The notes beneath the pieces are model-generated. The model was not told where the DNA came from and did not search any database. It saw only the letters and a program-made list of their open reading frames with translations. From contig CM053330.1 in the NCBI GenBank assembly GCA_028583605.1, positions 26,925,233-26,989,232 of the forward strand: a stretch of 64,000 nucleotides of DNA. The letters are read 5' to 3'. Shown here piece by piece: positions 22,020-34,274 of this stretch; the first letter of the stretch is position 1, and every line of letters starts with the position of its first letter. The DNA comes from Dastarcus helophoroides (Eukaryota; Arthropoda; Insecta; Coleoptera; Bothrideridae). Position numbers and translations under genes: made by a program.

Positions 22020-23205
22020 TTTAAAAATTAATTGAAACAAACCTCTACAAAAATTCAAAATTTCCAAAAAATATTTTTCAAAATTTCCAGATATAATTTT
22101 TTTTTTAATTTTTACTTTTTTTATCAAAAGATCGACCAATTTTATAGGAAAAAGTAAAGTTTGATAAACAAGATGAAATTCCCAGAAATTTGATTTGATT
22201 TAATAAAAATCAGAATAAGTCGAGCTTTTGAGAAAGTCAAGTTGTGAAGTCGAGTTTTAAGAATTAAAAAAAAACGGATTTTAACAAAAAAGTCGAAGTT
22301 TTAAGGAATTAACGAATTATGGAAAAATATATAGAAATTTCTGCAAAAAGCCTCCTCAGTTGAATATAAATTTTTGGTTGATGACACCAGACCACCATGC
22401 CTTATTATAACTACATCTATGAAAAGAACCCAATAGAACAAGAACTCAACAATATGAACAAGGGCATTGAAAACTAATGGGGTTAAACCGTCAAAGTAAT
22501 CAAGAACAACTAATTCTGCTGAGGTTTTGTAATGTATAAGTCTCCATTAAAACTTTATTTTTAATGTAATTGAGGTCATTCGCTGGAACACTGGGGTCAG
22601 CGTCTAACAAACGGCTTTTTTTTTGGTAATCGAGAAAAGCGACGAAAATAGGCAACGAAGCGCACCATCCCCCCGTGGCTCATCACTTTATCACTCTCGA
22701 CGCGGCAATTTTTTAAATCATAATTCGTTCCATACATATTTATGAGCCGTGGGAGACGAAATATAATGAAATATTTATTTAATATCGGAAAATGACGATT
22801 TTAATCTTTCAAGTTTCATACAATTTCGAATTATCCCATTACGGTAGATTTATCATCCTAATCGGATACATGACGTAGAGACAATCCAGAGCTGTAATTA
22901 CATTGAAGCTTTCGATATAAAAAGCGAAAGCTGCAAAGCTCCAGAAGTGCTCGGGTGTATTATGCGGCGAAAGTTGCAACTTCGCTTCTATAGGCAATCA
23001 ATCACGTGCTCATAATAAAAAAGATTTGTTGGTGGTAGGAAAAATATCACAAAGGACTTTATTCGAGAATAACAACCTAATAAACGCTGAGGACTGTTGA
23101 AAATTACAAACTTTTGTACACCAATTGGGGAGATGAAAAGCGATATAATATAATCACAGCATGCTGGGCCGCTTACATTTAGGTTGAATTCCTGATAACA
23201 GCAAC
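22020..23205. other. Intron DNA; quasi-repeat then unrecognised sequence
   Basis: 22020-22360 is another degenerate aaaatttcca / aaaaagtcgaa block. 22370-23200 has no readable gene; it is closer to average composition. Confidence 0.45.
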
Positions 23206-23778
23206 ATCAGTGTGGAACATCCAATTGGAATAAATTTAATATCTCAGTTATTGTATATACTTATGAAAAATCAATAAGATGACATCCTGCATCGCAAAAA
23301 TTTCATCCCTAGATGCAACCCCTTTCGAGTTACCGTTTCAACCGCTTAATGTTTTAATTGGAAGTAGGGGCTTGGTATACATTGAAAGGTCTTTTTGTTC
23401 TCTATTCAAAAATGTTCCTTTATTGACAAAATAAATAATAAAAAAATAATTTATCAACTAGATAAAATTTTCTATAATAATAACTAATAGGGGCTCGTCC
23501 GGTTCATCCTCGATAATCAGTTTAGAGCTGGGATTATATGCAGCAAAAAAGGTAAAAAAATATGCATGCAATATGCCCTAAAATACTTGCAAAATATGCA
23601 CTATAAAAAGTTTTATTTGCATTTATTTCCATAGAAAATTTCAAACAATAGAGATGTTAAGGATTAATAGACAGGGAAAATATGAATACATCTACGTACA
23701 GTCGGTTCAACAAGAAACGTTCCTCGATTTTCTAAAAACTGTCAATAATTTGGCTTTTATAGACTTGTTGATGAAAAA

Positions 23779-25590
23779 TTGCATTCAGTTGCCACGTCGC
23801 GGATACTAAATTGTTTTACTATCGCTGGAACTGTCAACCAAAAGGAAGGTCCACGCATGTCTTACAGTGCGGCTGCTAAATATTTAAAAAAGTCGAAGAC
23901 ATTCGTGAAGAGGTGGGTTGAATCCATATACACGTCAGGAAAGTCAAACACTGTCCATAGGGAGAATGTAAATGAGAGATTTAACATTGAGAGCTAATAG
24001 TGGGATAGATGGGCGGCGCCTTGTATTCTCCTACATCGGTGTAAACAATTCAACGCAGAGCGCAGCGATCAGTGCTGGTGAAGCTTTCAGTACCTTCTAA
24101 CGTGTCTTGTTGCGGGATTGACTAGTGGCAGGCAACAATTTTATTAAAATTTGCGTACCAGATGCTGTTTGTTTTTTTAGTCCGTTGATTTAATCAACGT
24201 CCGAGGCAAAATAAAACTGATATTCTTTGATAACCAAAATAAATAAACGAGGTTTCTTAAACAAAATAAATAATAATTCTAATGAAGAATATAACATAAT
24301 AACTCTTTAAACATTACAAAATAAGAATTTCAAATAGGCCTCCAGACTGTGCTAAACAATATTCCAGTCTGTTGTAAAACTCTCGACGAGTTTTTTCTAA
24401 CATCTAAACTGGAAGATACGAGAATGCTGCGTCAAAGTAGGGGAATACGTTCAGCGGCCGTAGAAAACTATGGAAGGGACAATTCTTAGCGTTTTACATG
24501 GACAATGAACATTTTTCCTTATCTATATGTAATACTTCTATATGGCGTGTTTTGTCCCTTCGTTTGTGTCAAACAGGCGCGATGGGTATATATTTTTGTC
24601 TTTTTCGAGGACAGAATATATTAACCAATCCCAAAGTTTACTTCAAATATCCCTCTTCACGGCAGTCGTCTTTGTTATCATTCATTTATTAGTGTTCCCG
24701 CCCATCTTGTCATCTGTTCCGCTATAAATGAATGAATGCTTGTCCTCGAAAGAGTACGACATATATTTTCATCTTACATTATACACAACACGTCATATAG
24801 AAGTATTACATATATGGTTGAATCCTATAAAGCCAACGAAGATCTTCCTGATAGAGGAAAATCGGAATAAAATAGCAGGATAAAGTCATCTTACAGCTGT
24901 TTAAGCGCAATCCTACTCTACAGTTACATGAAACCAAAGCCTAGCTAGCTAAGAGAGGAGTTGACGTCAGCATAAATACCATTTGGCTGAGAAAAGCACG
25001 AGGCAAAACTCGTTGTTTTCGAAGACCTACAGGAAAAAATTCAAGGTCTGGGCTGTCGAGAATCTCGACTGAGATTGGTCCAATGTAATTTTTTCTGACA
25101 AAGCATCATTCTGACTATGTAAACCATCAAACACCCAGTAAAACTCCATGTTTGGTGATGTTTCTCGGGGTTTCGGGGTTTTAGGGGTTTAGAGCTATTT
25201 ATGCAGAACTTGGATGGTCAGAAAATCGTCATTATTTATAACAGTGGTTTTCAAAAGCCTGTTCAGAAGATTTTTGGTGTCAAAAGCGAAGACTGGATTT
25301 TAGGGGAGGACAATGATCCAAAACATCGGGGTCGCCTCTGTACCTCATGGAGAGCAGAAACTGACATCGTAACTTTAGACTGGTTTTCACAGTCTCTTGA
25401 TGCAAATTCAATAAACATTATTTGAAGCACTGCAATGAGGAAGCTTGCAGGAACACGTGTCTTCATCCTCAAGCAGCTTTCACGAGAGATATGGCGCTTA
25501 TTACTCCTAGGATATGCTGAAAAGCTGGTAGAAAGTGTGCTCAAAGGGTGACAGGCTATTCTGGAAAGCAATGGGGATTTGACCATGTAA
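23779..25590 (+). pseudogene. Tc1-like transposase, broken
   Basis: The N-terminal helix-turn-helix is seen at 23860-23930 (YSAAAKYLKKSKTFVKRWVE). The DDE domain is readable near 25040-25100 (WSNVIFSDKASF, where the family has SDE/SDES and the first Asp) and in 25201-25425 (GEDNDPKHRGRLC with the second Asp, then VTLDWFSQSLDANSINII, where the family has DWPSQSPDLNPIE). The third acidic residue is replaced. Many stops, frameshifts and a foldback insertion at 24524-24818 make it dead. Confidence 0.8.
24524..24818. mobile_element. Foldback/MITE inserted in the Tc1-like element
   Basis: The arm at 24524-24612 (atatgtaatacttctatatg, then cgtgtt and ctttttcgaggaca) returns inverted at 24739-24818 (tgtcctcgaaagag, then aacacg and catatagaagtattacatat). 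An inner pair, cattcatttatta against ataaatgaatgaatg, lies near the centre. Whole structure about 295 bp with no gene. It is the innermost of four nested insertions. Confidence 0.8.
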
Positions 25591-26104
25591 TAGGTAGTTG
25601 CGCTGTAAGTTTTTTAACGTTCTTTCAATTAAAAACCTAAACCTAAAACCGAGGAACGTTTCTTGATAAACATAATGTGTATAAAACAAGATATGTGTAT
25701 AAAACAAGACCAAACATATTAATTATCTAACTTGATTGCTTTTGTATTAACTGAACAAAAGCAAATTTATCATACCAGTTTAGAAAAAACCCTGAAATAT
25801 CCAAAATAAAAACTGCATATGCATTTATTTAAAAATGTCCAAATATGCACATATGCACTTTATATGCATTTTGCATATAATCCCTGCTCCCTTTATGATT
25901 ATTAATCATAAAGAGACTAAAAACAATTTCGATATTCTTTTTTGATTTTGTAAAAGAGGCAACATAAAAACTTATCAATCTTATCATAGCCAATTGTACT
26001 TTTTATCAAAAACATCTCAGTAACTTTCTAAAACTGTGAGAGAATTAAACAGTGGTCAGTATCGTGCTTCAGTTATCTTTTTGCACATTTTGAAAATTTA
26101 ATAT

Positions 26105-27003
26105 GGGTCCTTCAACAGAAATGTATAAAATAAGAATTTTACAAATAATCGGTTATGGAGATAGAGCCCGATTTACCCCCTGTATCCCAAGGTGCAATCG
26201 AGAAGCATTTTTACGAACATGGACATGTGCGAAAGTCAAAAAAAGAACCTTGCAAAGCATTAACTAATGATACCAAATTGGAAATAATAAATGAGTTACA
26301 AGAAAATCCACATTCTTCAAGTCAACAAGTAGCTGCAGCATAAACGTTAGTCATTCTTTGATTATTCGTGTACTGAAAGAAAATAAAATGCATCCTTATA
26401 AACTGACACCATATCAAGAGCTCAGTGATGACGATTTTGATAGAAGAACTCATTTTTGTGACCAAATGATGCAAAGATTAGATAATGTCATCCAAATAGA
26501 AAACATATTGTTTCCTGATTTTACTCTTCACGGTCATGTAAATCGTCAAAACTGTCACTATTGGGCTAGTAAAAATCCCCACTGGATGAGAGAATTGCAT
26601 ATACAGACACATGGGCAGGGATTATTGGTGATCATGTCATTGGTCAATTTTTCATTGATGGAAATTTAAATGGAAATAATTATTTAACATTGCTCCAAAA
26701 CAACATTGTACCAGCTTTGGTAAACTTTATCCAGCTGAGGAAAATCCACACGTTACAATTAATGTAATATGGTTCCAGCCAGATGGAGCACCACCACACT
26801 ACCAAGTCAATATCCGGCAATATCTCAATTTTACATTTCCAAATCGGTAGATAGGGAGACGAGGTACGGTAGAATGGCCACAACGATCACCAGACCTGAC
26901 GCCTCTAGACTTTTTTATAGGGTTTTGTGAAAAGTACAAAGTATAAAACCAAACTCCGCGACGTAGCTGACTTACGAGAAATAATAACTGCTAATTTTTG
27001 AAA
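26105..27003 (+). pseudogene. Mariner-superfamily transposase of the outer element, broken
   Basis: Plus-strand pieces in different frames: MYKIRILQIIGYGDRA (26120); PDLPPVSQGAIEKHFYEHG and KALTNDTKLEIINELQENP (26160-26330); the region ending CHYWASKNPHWMRE (26550-26600); IIGDHVIGQFFIDGNLNGN near 26620-26680, containing the first Asp; then VIWFQPDGAPPHYQVNIRQY (26770) with the second Asp, and WPQRSPDLTPLDFF near 26875-26915 with the third. An internal loss removes residues between GYGDRA and PDLPP. It has stops and frameshifts, so it is inactive, but the three acidic positions are still legible. Confidence 0.82.
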
Positions 27004-27645
27004 TAAATATGACAGCCATGACATTTTTTAAATAGAGAATGAGAAGAACTTTTAAATGAGGTATAAAAAGCCTCTACTTTCGGTTTAAAAATTTAGGTGT
27101 TGCAACTGTCACTCGAAGAGCATCTAGGGATGAAATTTTTACGGTGAAGATGTCATTTTATAATCTAAAGTTGACATGTCTTCAGATTTTTCATAAATAA
27201 TAACTGAGATACGGAATTTATTCCATTTGGCTATTCCGTACTGCTCGCTAACCCCTTCTCTTGATAATATCTTGTAACGTAGTAATCTGATTGATTTACT
27301 CCCAATTTACCTTATTTATTCAAAATTAGAACATTGAAACTTTTACAAATAGATATAATGCTTTAGTTTAGAAGTAATGTATTAATTATTTAGTTGGTCA
27401 GAGTTTAGTTTAAATTCAAATTTCAAAGGTATGGGAAGCTCATAAGACCGGCCGCATACGCACAGAATCCTGGTTAGGTTTGCGAATCAGGAATACATAT
27501 TCGGACGACGGAATGAACGCATTTCTATAAAACTTAAAAGCAAATCAGTAATCAGGAATCCGTATGTGTGCGATCAGCAACGGCATTTTGTATCTGGATT
27601 CCCCATTTGGAATTATGTTTGTGTGCGGCCGCACTAAATACTTAC

Positions 27646-28260
27646 TCGATGGCAAGATATCTCCATATTGCAAGGGTCAGCGTGAGACAGATCGACGTCG
27701 TGTGAAGAACTTGAGTCAGATGCGTGTGAAAAAGCAAAAAAACGGCCCCCAAGTAGGGAAAATCTCTCCTCCCTAAATACGTAATATGATAATAACACAC
27801 GAACGGTATATACTCGATCATAACAATCATGTCGGCCACGGCTAGGGCTGTCAGGATCCTATTAATCGGGGCACAAGCCATATCCTTCCGAGTCAAAACG
27901 GCGATATTCAGAACGTTCGCCACGCTCCCGAACAAACACACGGGAATTGCACAATAAGGGTGGTAAAGCGAGTAATGGGTGGCTAAAGTTTCCATAATGC
28001 CCCCGCAATTCACATCGGAATCTGGTTCCGTAAAATTATCCCCCATTTCCGTGGTCGAATTGTACATATAAAACACGTAACTGGTATCCGAAAGATTAGG
28101 CAAACCGTTAAGGGAATAATTGTTCAGAATTTCTTTCAGCTTTTCGATGTTGATGATAATCTTCATTTGGAGATCGTTGAGCGGTGGTAGGTCTTTAGGT
28201 TTCTCTTTTTTCGTTGCATAATTCCAAGTAAAAGTTCTTTCATTTCGCCAACTCGGATAT
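27646..28260 (-). CDS. Neuropeptide GPCR, exon coding N-terminus and TM1-TM3
   Basis: This minus-strand exon lies between an acceptor (tttgcag, just above 28260) and a donor (gtaagt, 27645 downward). The first in-frame Met is at 28166, giving 173 complete codons in the exon. The extracellular N-terminus has possible N-glycosylation sites at about residues 16 (NYS), 36 (NST) and 44 (NFT). TM1 is about 71-93 (ends LNIAVLTRKDM), TM2 about 101-125 (NRILTALAVADMIVMIEYI), and TM3 about 138-170 (FHTHLTQVLHTTSICLTL), ending WRYLAIE in place of the DRY motif. The W-R-Y variant and LNIAVLTR fit the FMRFamide/myosuppressin/sex-peptide receptor clade. The frame stays open upstream of Met28166 to the acceptor (YPSWRNERTFTWNYATKKE...), so an upstream exon beyond the acceptor may add N-terminal sequence. 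I cannot decide which start is used. Confidence 0.88.
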
Positions 28261-28261
28261 C

Positions 28262-29536
28262 TGCAAAGAAACCATATTTTAGTTACTTAGATCTAAGAAG
28301 AAGTAATTAACTAATCAATTTTATATAAAAGTATTTATTCTGGATGATGTGCCATTCAAAGCTATACAATTTAGAAGTCAATTTTGTCACCCTTCGTTGC
28401 CGCCATCTTGTTCTACACGTGATGCTCTTTAATTTAACACGTGATGTTGTCAGCAAGAATCTGCTTCATTTATATAATAATAAATTGGAACGTTCACGAT
28501 AGTATTCTGATGGAACAAACCAACAAACTTAAATATTTACCGTTTGAGATCGAAGAGCGTTTGACAAATAGAAAGTTGATTGTTTCAGTTTCTCCTGGGA
28601 CAACAAAGTTTGTTATTTCAAGCCTCTCCTGTAGTAAAAAGAGTAGAAAGAGTTATAACTCTTGCACACGATTTTAGAATTATAAGTTTTCAAACAACTA
28701 AATAACACTAATTTTCAAATTATTTTACGATTGCAAAAAATTCCCAAATATCAAACGCATCGATATTTTACACATTCCTAGACTACACCTTAACCAGGTT
28801 TTTAGGACTAATATTGGTGTTATGACTTTTCTCATAATAAAACTGCTGAAACTTTGCAAAAACATTTCCAAATACAGTGTGTCCCACCGAGAATCGCCGC
28901 AATCGATATCTGGCAAAGTACTTATTTCAAAAATTTGAAAATTTGGAAACTTAGCAAAGTTTGCGAGGCCAATATAATAAAATATTTGGAAAGTTGTAGT
29001 ACTTTCAGTTATACCAAAAGTGGACACCAACTTCGTTATTTTAAATGAGGCACTCTATATATTTTTGCACTTTCGGATTTTATTTGACATGCTAAAGTAA
29101 CTTTAAATAACAAACACTTATTAAAATTCATAGTTTTTGATATAATTGGATTTTTATAAAAAAGGACAGATCCAAGGTCTCACGAAATTCTTTGTATCTT
29201 TTTCCAAAAACTTGATATTAATTTTATATTTGGTATGTCAGCGGAGCAGATATAAAGCTATCTTGCACAACTTTCATAAATTTAAAAACCTTATACCGAG
29301 TACTGAATTCACGACTGTATATTTTGGTAAATTCAAACAGCGATAACTTTGTTATCTCAAATGGAGCATCCTATATTTTATAGCCTATCCTGTGCAGATT
29401 TAAATTGTGGAGGGTTCTTCTACAATTTTTAGAAATAATTGCAATTTTAACTTTTATTTTTCTATTTCACAATCATCGAATTCTTATTAAGTAATACATA
29501 ATACGTGGAACTAATTTACTTAAAAAAAAAACAATC
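28262..29536. other. DNA upstream of the receptor exon, nothing recognised
   Basis: This lies 5' of the TM1-TM3 exon. It may be intron (if the open frame past the acceptor is used) or intergenic. Several open frames of 60-100 codons overlap on both strands without domains. I could not identify a promoter. Confidence 0.45.
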
Positions 29537-29545
29537 GCTGTCGCC

Positions 29546-30960
29546 CAGGCACGTAGCCGGGGAGGGAGGGGGTCCAAGGGGTCCGGACCCGATTTTATCA
29601 AAATTCTGAGTTGAAATTAAAAATTCTAAATTATTTTCTTCAATTCTACCTCACTGTAAGCACATAATCGATTTCATTAATTTATTTTTTAAAATTCTAA
29701 GTACGTATAAACAACTTTATACCGAATTATGGTGTTTTTTCTTAAAAATGTTTTACTTCTGATTCATAAATTTTCTATACATTCCAACGTTTGTCGAAAT
29801 TTCAATTATTTTTAGAAATTTGCGAAACATAACTTCTTTTGTGAAATTCTTTCAACTTTCTTTTAATTTTTTATTCAAATTTAACATTTCGTCTTTCCCA
29901 GAGATTTCTCTCTCGATAAACATACTTATACGTATTTTGACCTTATTTTCAAAATATTCATTTTAGTTTAAAAACTTAAACTTTTTTTTTAATTTTAAAA
30001 GTTTGGACTTTTAATTTTTCTTTCATTTAAACGAAATTTTCAGTTGAGATTCTAACTTTTGATATTTTTGAGACTTAATTTTTATTTAACATTTTAAAAT
30101 TAAAAATATCTATATTTTTATGTTGCCACTTCGGCTTTAAAATCGAAATCTTTAAAAAAATGATTTTATAAGTTTCGATTTTCTTAAAATTTTCAGTTTA
30201 GCTCGAAATATTTTGTATAACTTTCGCGTTTTTTTTTATTTAAAATTTAGTCTAGTCTAGTCAAGAAATTTCTAATTTTAAAAAAAAATTTCGAGTTTAA
30301 ACCCAAAATGTTTACTTCATCAGAAAACTTTTGGTTTTTTGTCAATATTTAAAAATTTTCGAAATATTTCGGTGAAGTCAACATTTTAGTTTTAAGGAAA
30401 TTTTACTTTAACTTCGAAGCTTCTGGATTTTGGTTGATAAAGACCTTTTCTTTTTTCATTCTTTTAATTTTTCGTTTAAATTTCCGCTTTTCCTCAAAGT
30501 TTTTAGATTCACCTTTTTTCCTTTCTAAAATAAATTCAAAGTTTCAACAAAAATCGAAATTACAAATTAAAATGGAAGCTTCTATTGAAATTTTTTTATT
30601 TCATCTTTAATATCTAATATCCCTAATTTCGTCTTTGATCTAAAGTTTGATGCTGCTCTTATAAGTTCAAAAATCACTTATTTTGAAAAATACATTGAGA
30701 AATTTTAAAATAAAAACTAAATTTGAAAGATTTAAATATCGAGACTGAAGTCGAACTTTCGAGTTTCGAATTATAGTCCAAATTTCGAAGTTAAGATTGG
30801 AAATCTTACGCAAAAGTAAAAAATGGGCAAAAGACCAACACGTTTACTGATTTAACAACTCAACTTTTTTTAAATTTCGAGAAAGTTTATATGTCCCTTA
30901 CATTAAAAAAAGGTGGGGAAGTTGGACCCCCTCCGAACGAAAATCCTGGCTACGTGCCTG
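29546..30960. mobile_element. Non-autonomous hAT element (1.4 kb) with 8-bp target duplication
   Basis: The ends are CAGGCACGTAGCCGGGGAGG and, reverse-complemented, CAGGCACGTAGCCAGGATTT, each followed by a ggagggggtcca block. Flanking 8-mers are ctgtcgcc (29538-29545) and ctgtcgac (30961-30968), one mismatch. An 8-bp duplication and CAGG ends indicate hAT. The inside is wholly AT-rich quasi-repeat (tttcgagttt, aaaattttcgaa) with no transposase. Confidence 0.9.
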
Positions 30961-30969
30961 CTGTCGACA

Positions 30970-31858
30970 ATTAAATTATGAAACAATCAATCAAATTATT
31001 TATAGTAGTTCATAGTGTGTGGTGAAACTAAAATTAAAACATGACTAGTAGACATAAGTGGACAGGGTATTTCAACATTTTTATTATGAACAACAGATTT
31101 TCTTCTACTTTCTTCGACAGAGTCGAAATTTGTAAAATTCTCTACCATTCGCTTTAATGTAGAGGCCTTTACCTTATCCAGATATCGAACAGAAAATTTA
31201 TCACTGTATCGCATGTTCGTGAAATTACTTTGTTACTTTATTCTCATTACTGAAGAGGATAGTCAGGTATGCTTTCCTTTTAGCTTCACCACGCACTATA
31301 ACAGGGATGAACTAGACGCGGCCCGTCCAACATTTTTATGCCTAAGCTCTTCTGTTTTACGTGAAAATTTGATGACAAAAAAAAAGAACTTACCATTTGG
31401 AAGAAACATATATTGTCAAAAAACACTAAACATTATCCACACTTGAGAAAAGAAACTCCTTCAGATAGAAGTAAATATGGCTTGGAAATTCAAAATTTAC
31501 TAAACCAATTTGAATCGAGATTTAACATATTTTAATCCGAATAAACTGCTTACAGTTTCTACATTTTTTTTCTTAGTCATTTAATATACGACATAGAAAC
31601 AGTTCCGAATGAGTACAAATGAAATTAATAGATTTACAAAACAACACCAATTTGAGGATCGAATTTCACAATATGGACATTCAAAAATTCTAGTAAACTT
31701 ACCTAAATAAATGATTTTTAATAAATTTTTATAATTAGTCAGGCATAAAATGCAAATCATGAAATATCTTGGGAAATGAACGTAGGCAAGATTTTCTTTA
31801 AGGGGGGGCAACAACAATCATTCTGAAAAACTTATGGGCAAAAAAGAAAATCTTCTGG
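30970..31858. other. No recognised feature
   Basis: Short open frames only; no motif, transposon end or repeat identified. Confidence 0.45.
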
Positions 31859-31859
31859 T

Positions 31860-33860
31860 TTAGTAATTGTATTTTCACTTAAAAACAATAGAACTGGAGA
31901 TATCGCGTTTTCAGATTAAAGTCAAAATTTCAATAAAAACCCAAGCTTAAGAAAAAAATCTTTCAGAGAACTTTAAGAAATGTCAAAATTTCAAAAAAGT
32001 GGAAATGTAAAAAAGACGAAATTTCCAAAAGTAAGTTCTTGTGAAAAAGTTGTAGTTTCCAGACCAAGTCGAATTCAGCTTAAAAAATAGCAACTTTTAA
32101 AAATAATTCTCTCAGAATTTTTATTTTACTTCAATTTTGTTCATATTTTTTAAATTTTCTCAAGAACTGTTTTTCTCAAAATTTCCTAAAAATATTCTTC
32201 TCAGATTGTTTAGATTACTATTAAAATTTCGATCCAATTTGAAAAAAATAAACGATTGTTGTGAAAAAGTCTAAATCTTCAGAAAAAATTCATTTTTAAA
32301 TGGAAATGTCCACAAACAGATAAAATCGAATTTTGAGATAAAAGTCAAAATTTGAATCAGAAAAAACAAAGACTTCGAAAACAATTCACGATTTTTGAAA
32401 ATTACGTTGCAATTACCAGAAAAATATTGAACTTTCTAGAACATATTCCGCGGCCGCGTATTTATAGATATCGTTCCGGTTTCTAGACTGATCTGCATGC
32501 AGATAAGGTTATCGCTTGCGGAAATTTCTGGAGCGCTTATCTGCCGTTTATTTTATTATCGCGCATTATCAAATTTTATAGAAAATTCCTTACTAAATTT
32601 TATAATTACATTTTGTTACAATATTTTTTGCAACATTTTTCTTACCATTTAGATCTAGTTTGGAAAGAAAAGTAAAGATTTTCAGAACCATAAAACCATT
32701 TGGTCTAAAAGTCGTAATTCATTGAAAAAGACAAATATTCAAAAACATGAGCAGATTTTAAAATAAATAAACCGTTGAAGTCCAAAAAGTAGGATTTTAA
32801 AAATAAAATCGAAATTTCGAAAAAGACAAATTTTTAAGAACAGGAGAATTTTAGGTAAAAGTCAATTTTATAAAAATTCGAAATTTTGAAAAAAAAGACG
32901 AATTTACCAGGTAAAAGAAAAAATTTATAGAAATATTAAATATCGGATATTGAGATAAAAATAAAGATTTTCTGAAAAAGGCAAACTTTAGGAAATCAGT
33001 CAAAATTTCTTAAAAAATCGGAATCTAAAAGATCAAAATTATCAGCTAAATATTCAGAAAAATATCAAAATTTGAAAAAAAGCGAAATTTTGAGAAAACT
33101 TTGAAATGGATAAAATATCGTCCAAAGAAAGTCAAATTTAAAAAATAGTCGAAATTTAGATAAAAAATAGTCAAAACCCCGAGAAAAAGAGAGACGATAT
33201 TGTGAAAGAACTTTTGCAAAAAAGATCTAAATTTTGAGAAAAAGCGTTTAATCCTAGTGACATTTTGAAATTTTCGAGAAAGAACAGATTTTATCAAAAT
33301 TCAGAAAAGAGCAAATTTTAGAAAAAAAATCGAATATTTATCTTCTCTAGACTCTTAAAGTCAGAAGAAGATCTTGCCTCAACGAGCGTCAGAAAATGTC
33401 AAATATTGTGATAACACATCAAAATTTTTAAAACCAAGTTGAAACTTCCAGAAATTTGGATTAAAAAAGGGTTGAAATTTACAATGAAATTTATGTTCTT
33501 TCACACAAATTTTAAATTTTTAAAAAATATACCTTTTTATCAGAAGATTGACTAGATTTCGAGAAAAAGGCAGATTTTAATAAACAAGCTGAAATTGTCA
33601 GAATTAAAATAAGTCAAAATTTTCAGAAAAAGTTGAATTTCAAAAAATAGGGAAATTTCAGAAAAAAACGAGGAACTTTGAAATTTTGACAGTGATGCTT
33701 GATAAAAGAAGTCGAATTTATAAATAAATGCGAGATTTCAAAATAAAAAGTCAAATTTTGTCAAAAAATATACGAAATTTGAGAAAAAGGTAAAAATTTC
33801 GAAAAAATGTTTCAAGTAAAGGACGAATTCTGAAGAATTGGAAAGTCCCCCAATTGAATA
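31860..33860. repeat. Two-kilobase block of degenerate tcgaaattt/gaaaaa quasi-repeat
   Basis: The plus strand is dominated by irregular 20-30-bp units such as gtcaaaatttc, agaaaaag, tcgaaatttag, aaaaagtcgaat. Unit length and sequence drift, so it is not a classical satellite. Near 32445-32580 a GC-richer island (cgcggccgcgtatttatag) interrupts it. Similar shorter blocks occur at 10250, 11270, 20640, 22020, 29600 and 39640. No coding content. Confidence 0.7.
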
Positions 33861-34274
33861 TATATAAATTTTCAGTTTGCTGCATGAATCAGGGGGTGCA
33901 AGCGCTCCAGCATTCATATTTTTCTAAGATGTGGCTCGCGCAAAATTGTTAGTCTTGCATTGACCCGTTGCAAAAAAAGTTTGCTCCCACCTGCATTATA
34001 AAATAAACTATAAATGATTAGACAAATGGTTTCCTCATAGTTTAATTGTCGGTATTATGCAGTTTTATTGGCTTTTTCTTCACCAGTCACTTCTTTTATA
34101 ATCCTAAATTTCAGTATCCTTCTATTAAGGAATGGCAATCTGTTATAGATTGCTGCAAACAGCGATTGCGTTGGATCTTGGTTTGTCAATCGCTGTTTGT
34201 GACTCAATACTGAAAAACACTTAAAACTATATTAAAATTTAAACGACGTAAAAAATAAATAACAACAAAATTAT

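Larger units (their letters stand above)
23699..25677 (+). mobile_element. Inner Tc1-like element
   Basis: The left end has TA followed by CAGTCGGTTCAACAAGAAAC and continues gttcctcg. The right end, reverse-complemented, reads CATTATGTTTATCAAGAAAC and continues gttcctcgg. TA plus CAGT is the Tc1 signature. The left TA is present; the right one is not immediately adjacent. Confidence 0.75.
23528..25886. mobile_element. Middle nested element with subterminal atgcat repeats
   Basis: CTGGGATTATATGCA at 23528-23542 is mirrored by TGCATATAATCCCTG at 25872-25886. Both ends continue into A-rich DNA with repeated tatgca / atatgcac motifs, inverted relative to each other (23543-23640 and 25785-25870). 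No transposase of its own is readable. It contains the Tc1-like element. Confidence 0.68.
23208..27243 (+). mobile_element. Outer mariner-like element with about 115-bp inverted repeats (host of nested elements)
   Basis: 23208-23322 begins CAGTGTGGAACATCCAATTG and its counterpart at 27122-27243, reverse-complemented, begins CAGTACGGAATAGCCAAATG. Similarity continues through ggaataaatt, atctcagttatt, tatgaaaaatc and aaaaatttcatccctagatg, with one arm longer by an indel. CAGT termini and the transposase fragment at 26105-27003 fit the IS630/Tc1/mariner superfamily. A 2.4-kb insertion (23528-25886) splits it. Confidence 0.82.
688..27645 (-). other. 27-kb receptor intron, loaded with transposons
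   Basis: The two receptor exons are joined by a phase-2 intron with GT-AG ends: donor gtaagt at 27645 going down, acceptor ttacag ending at 688. Everything listed between these points sits inside this intron. I see no other host exon in it, although small exons could be missed. Confidence 0.82.
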
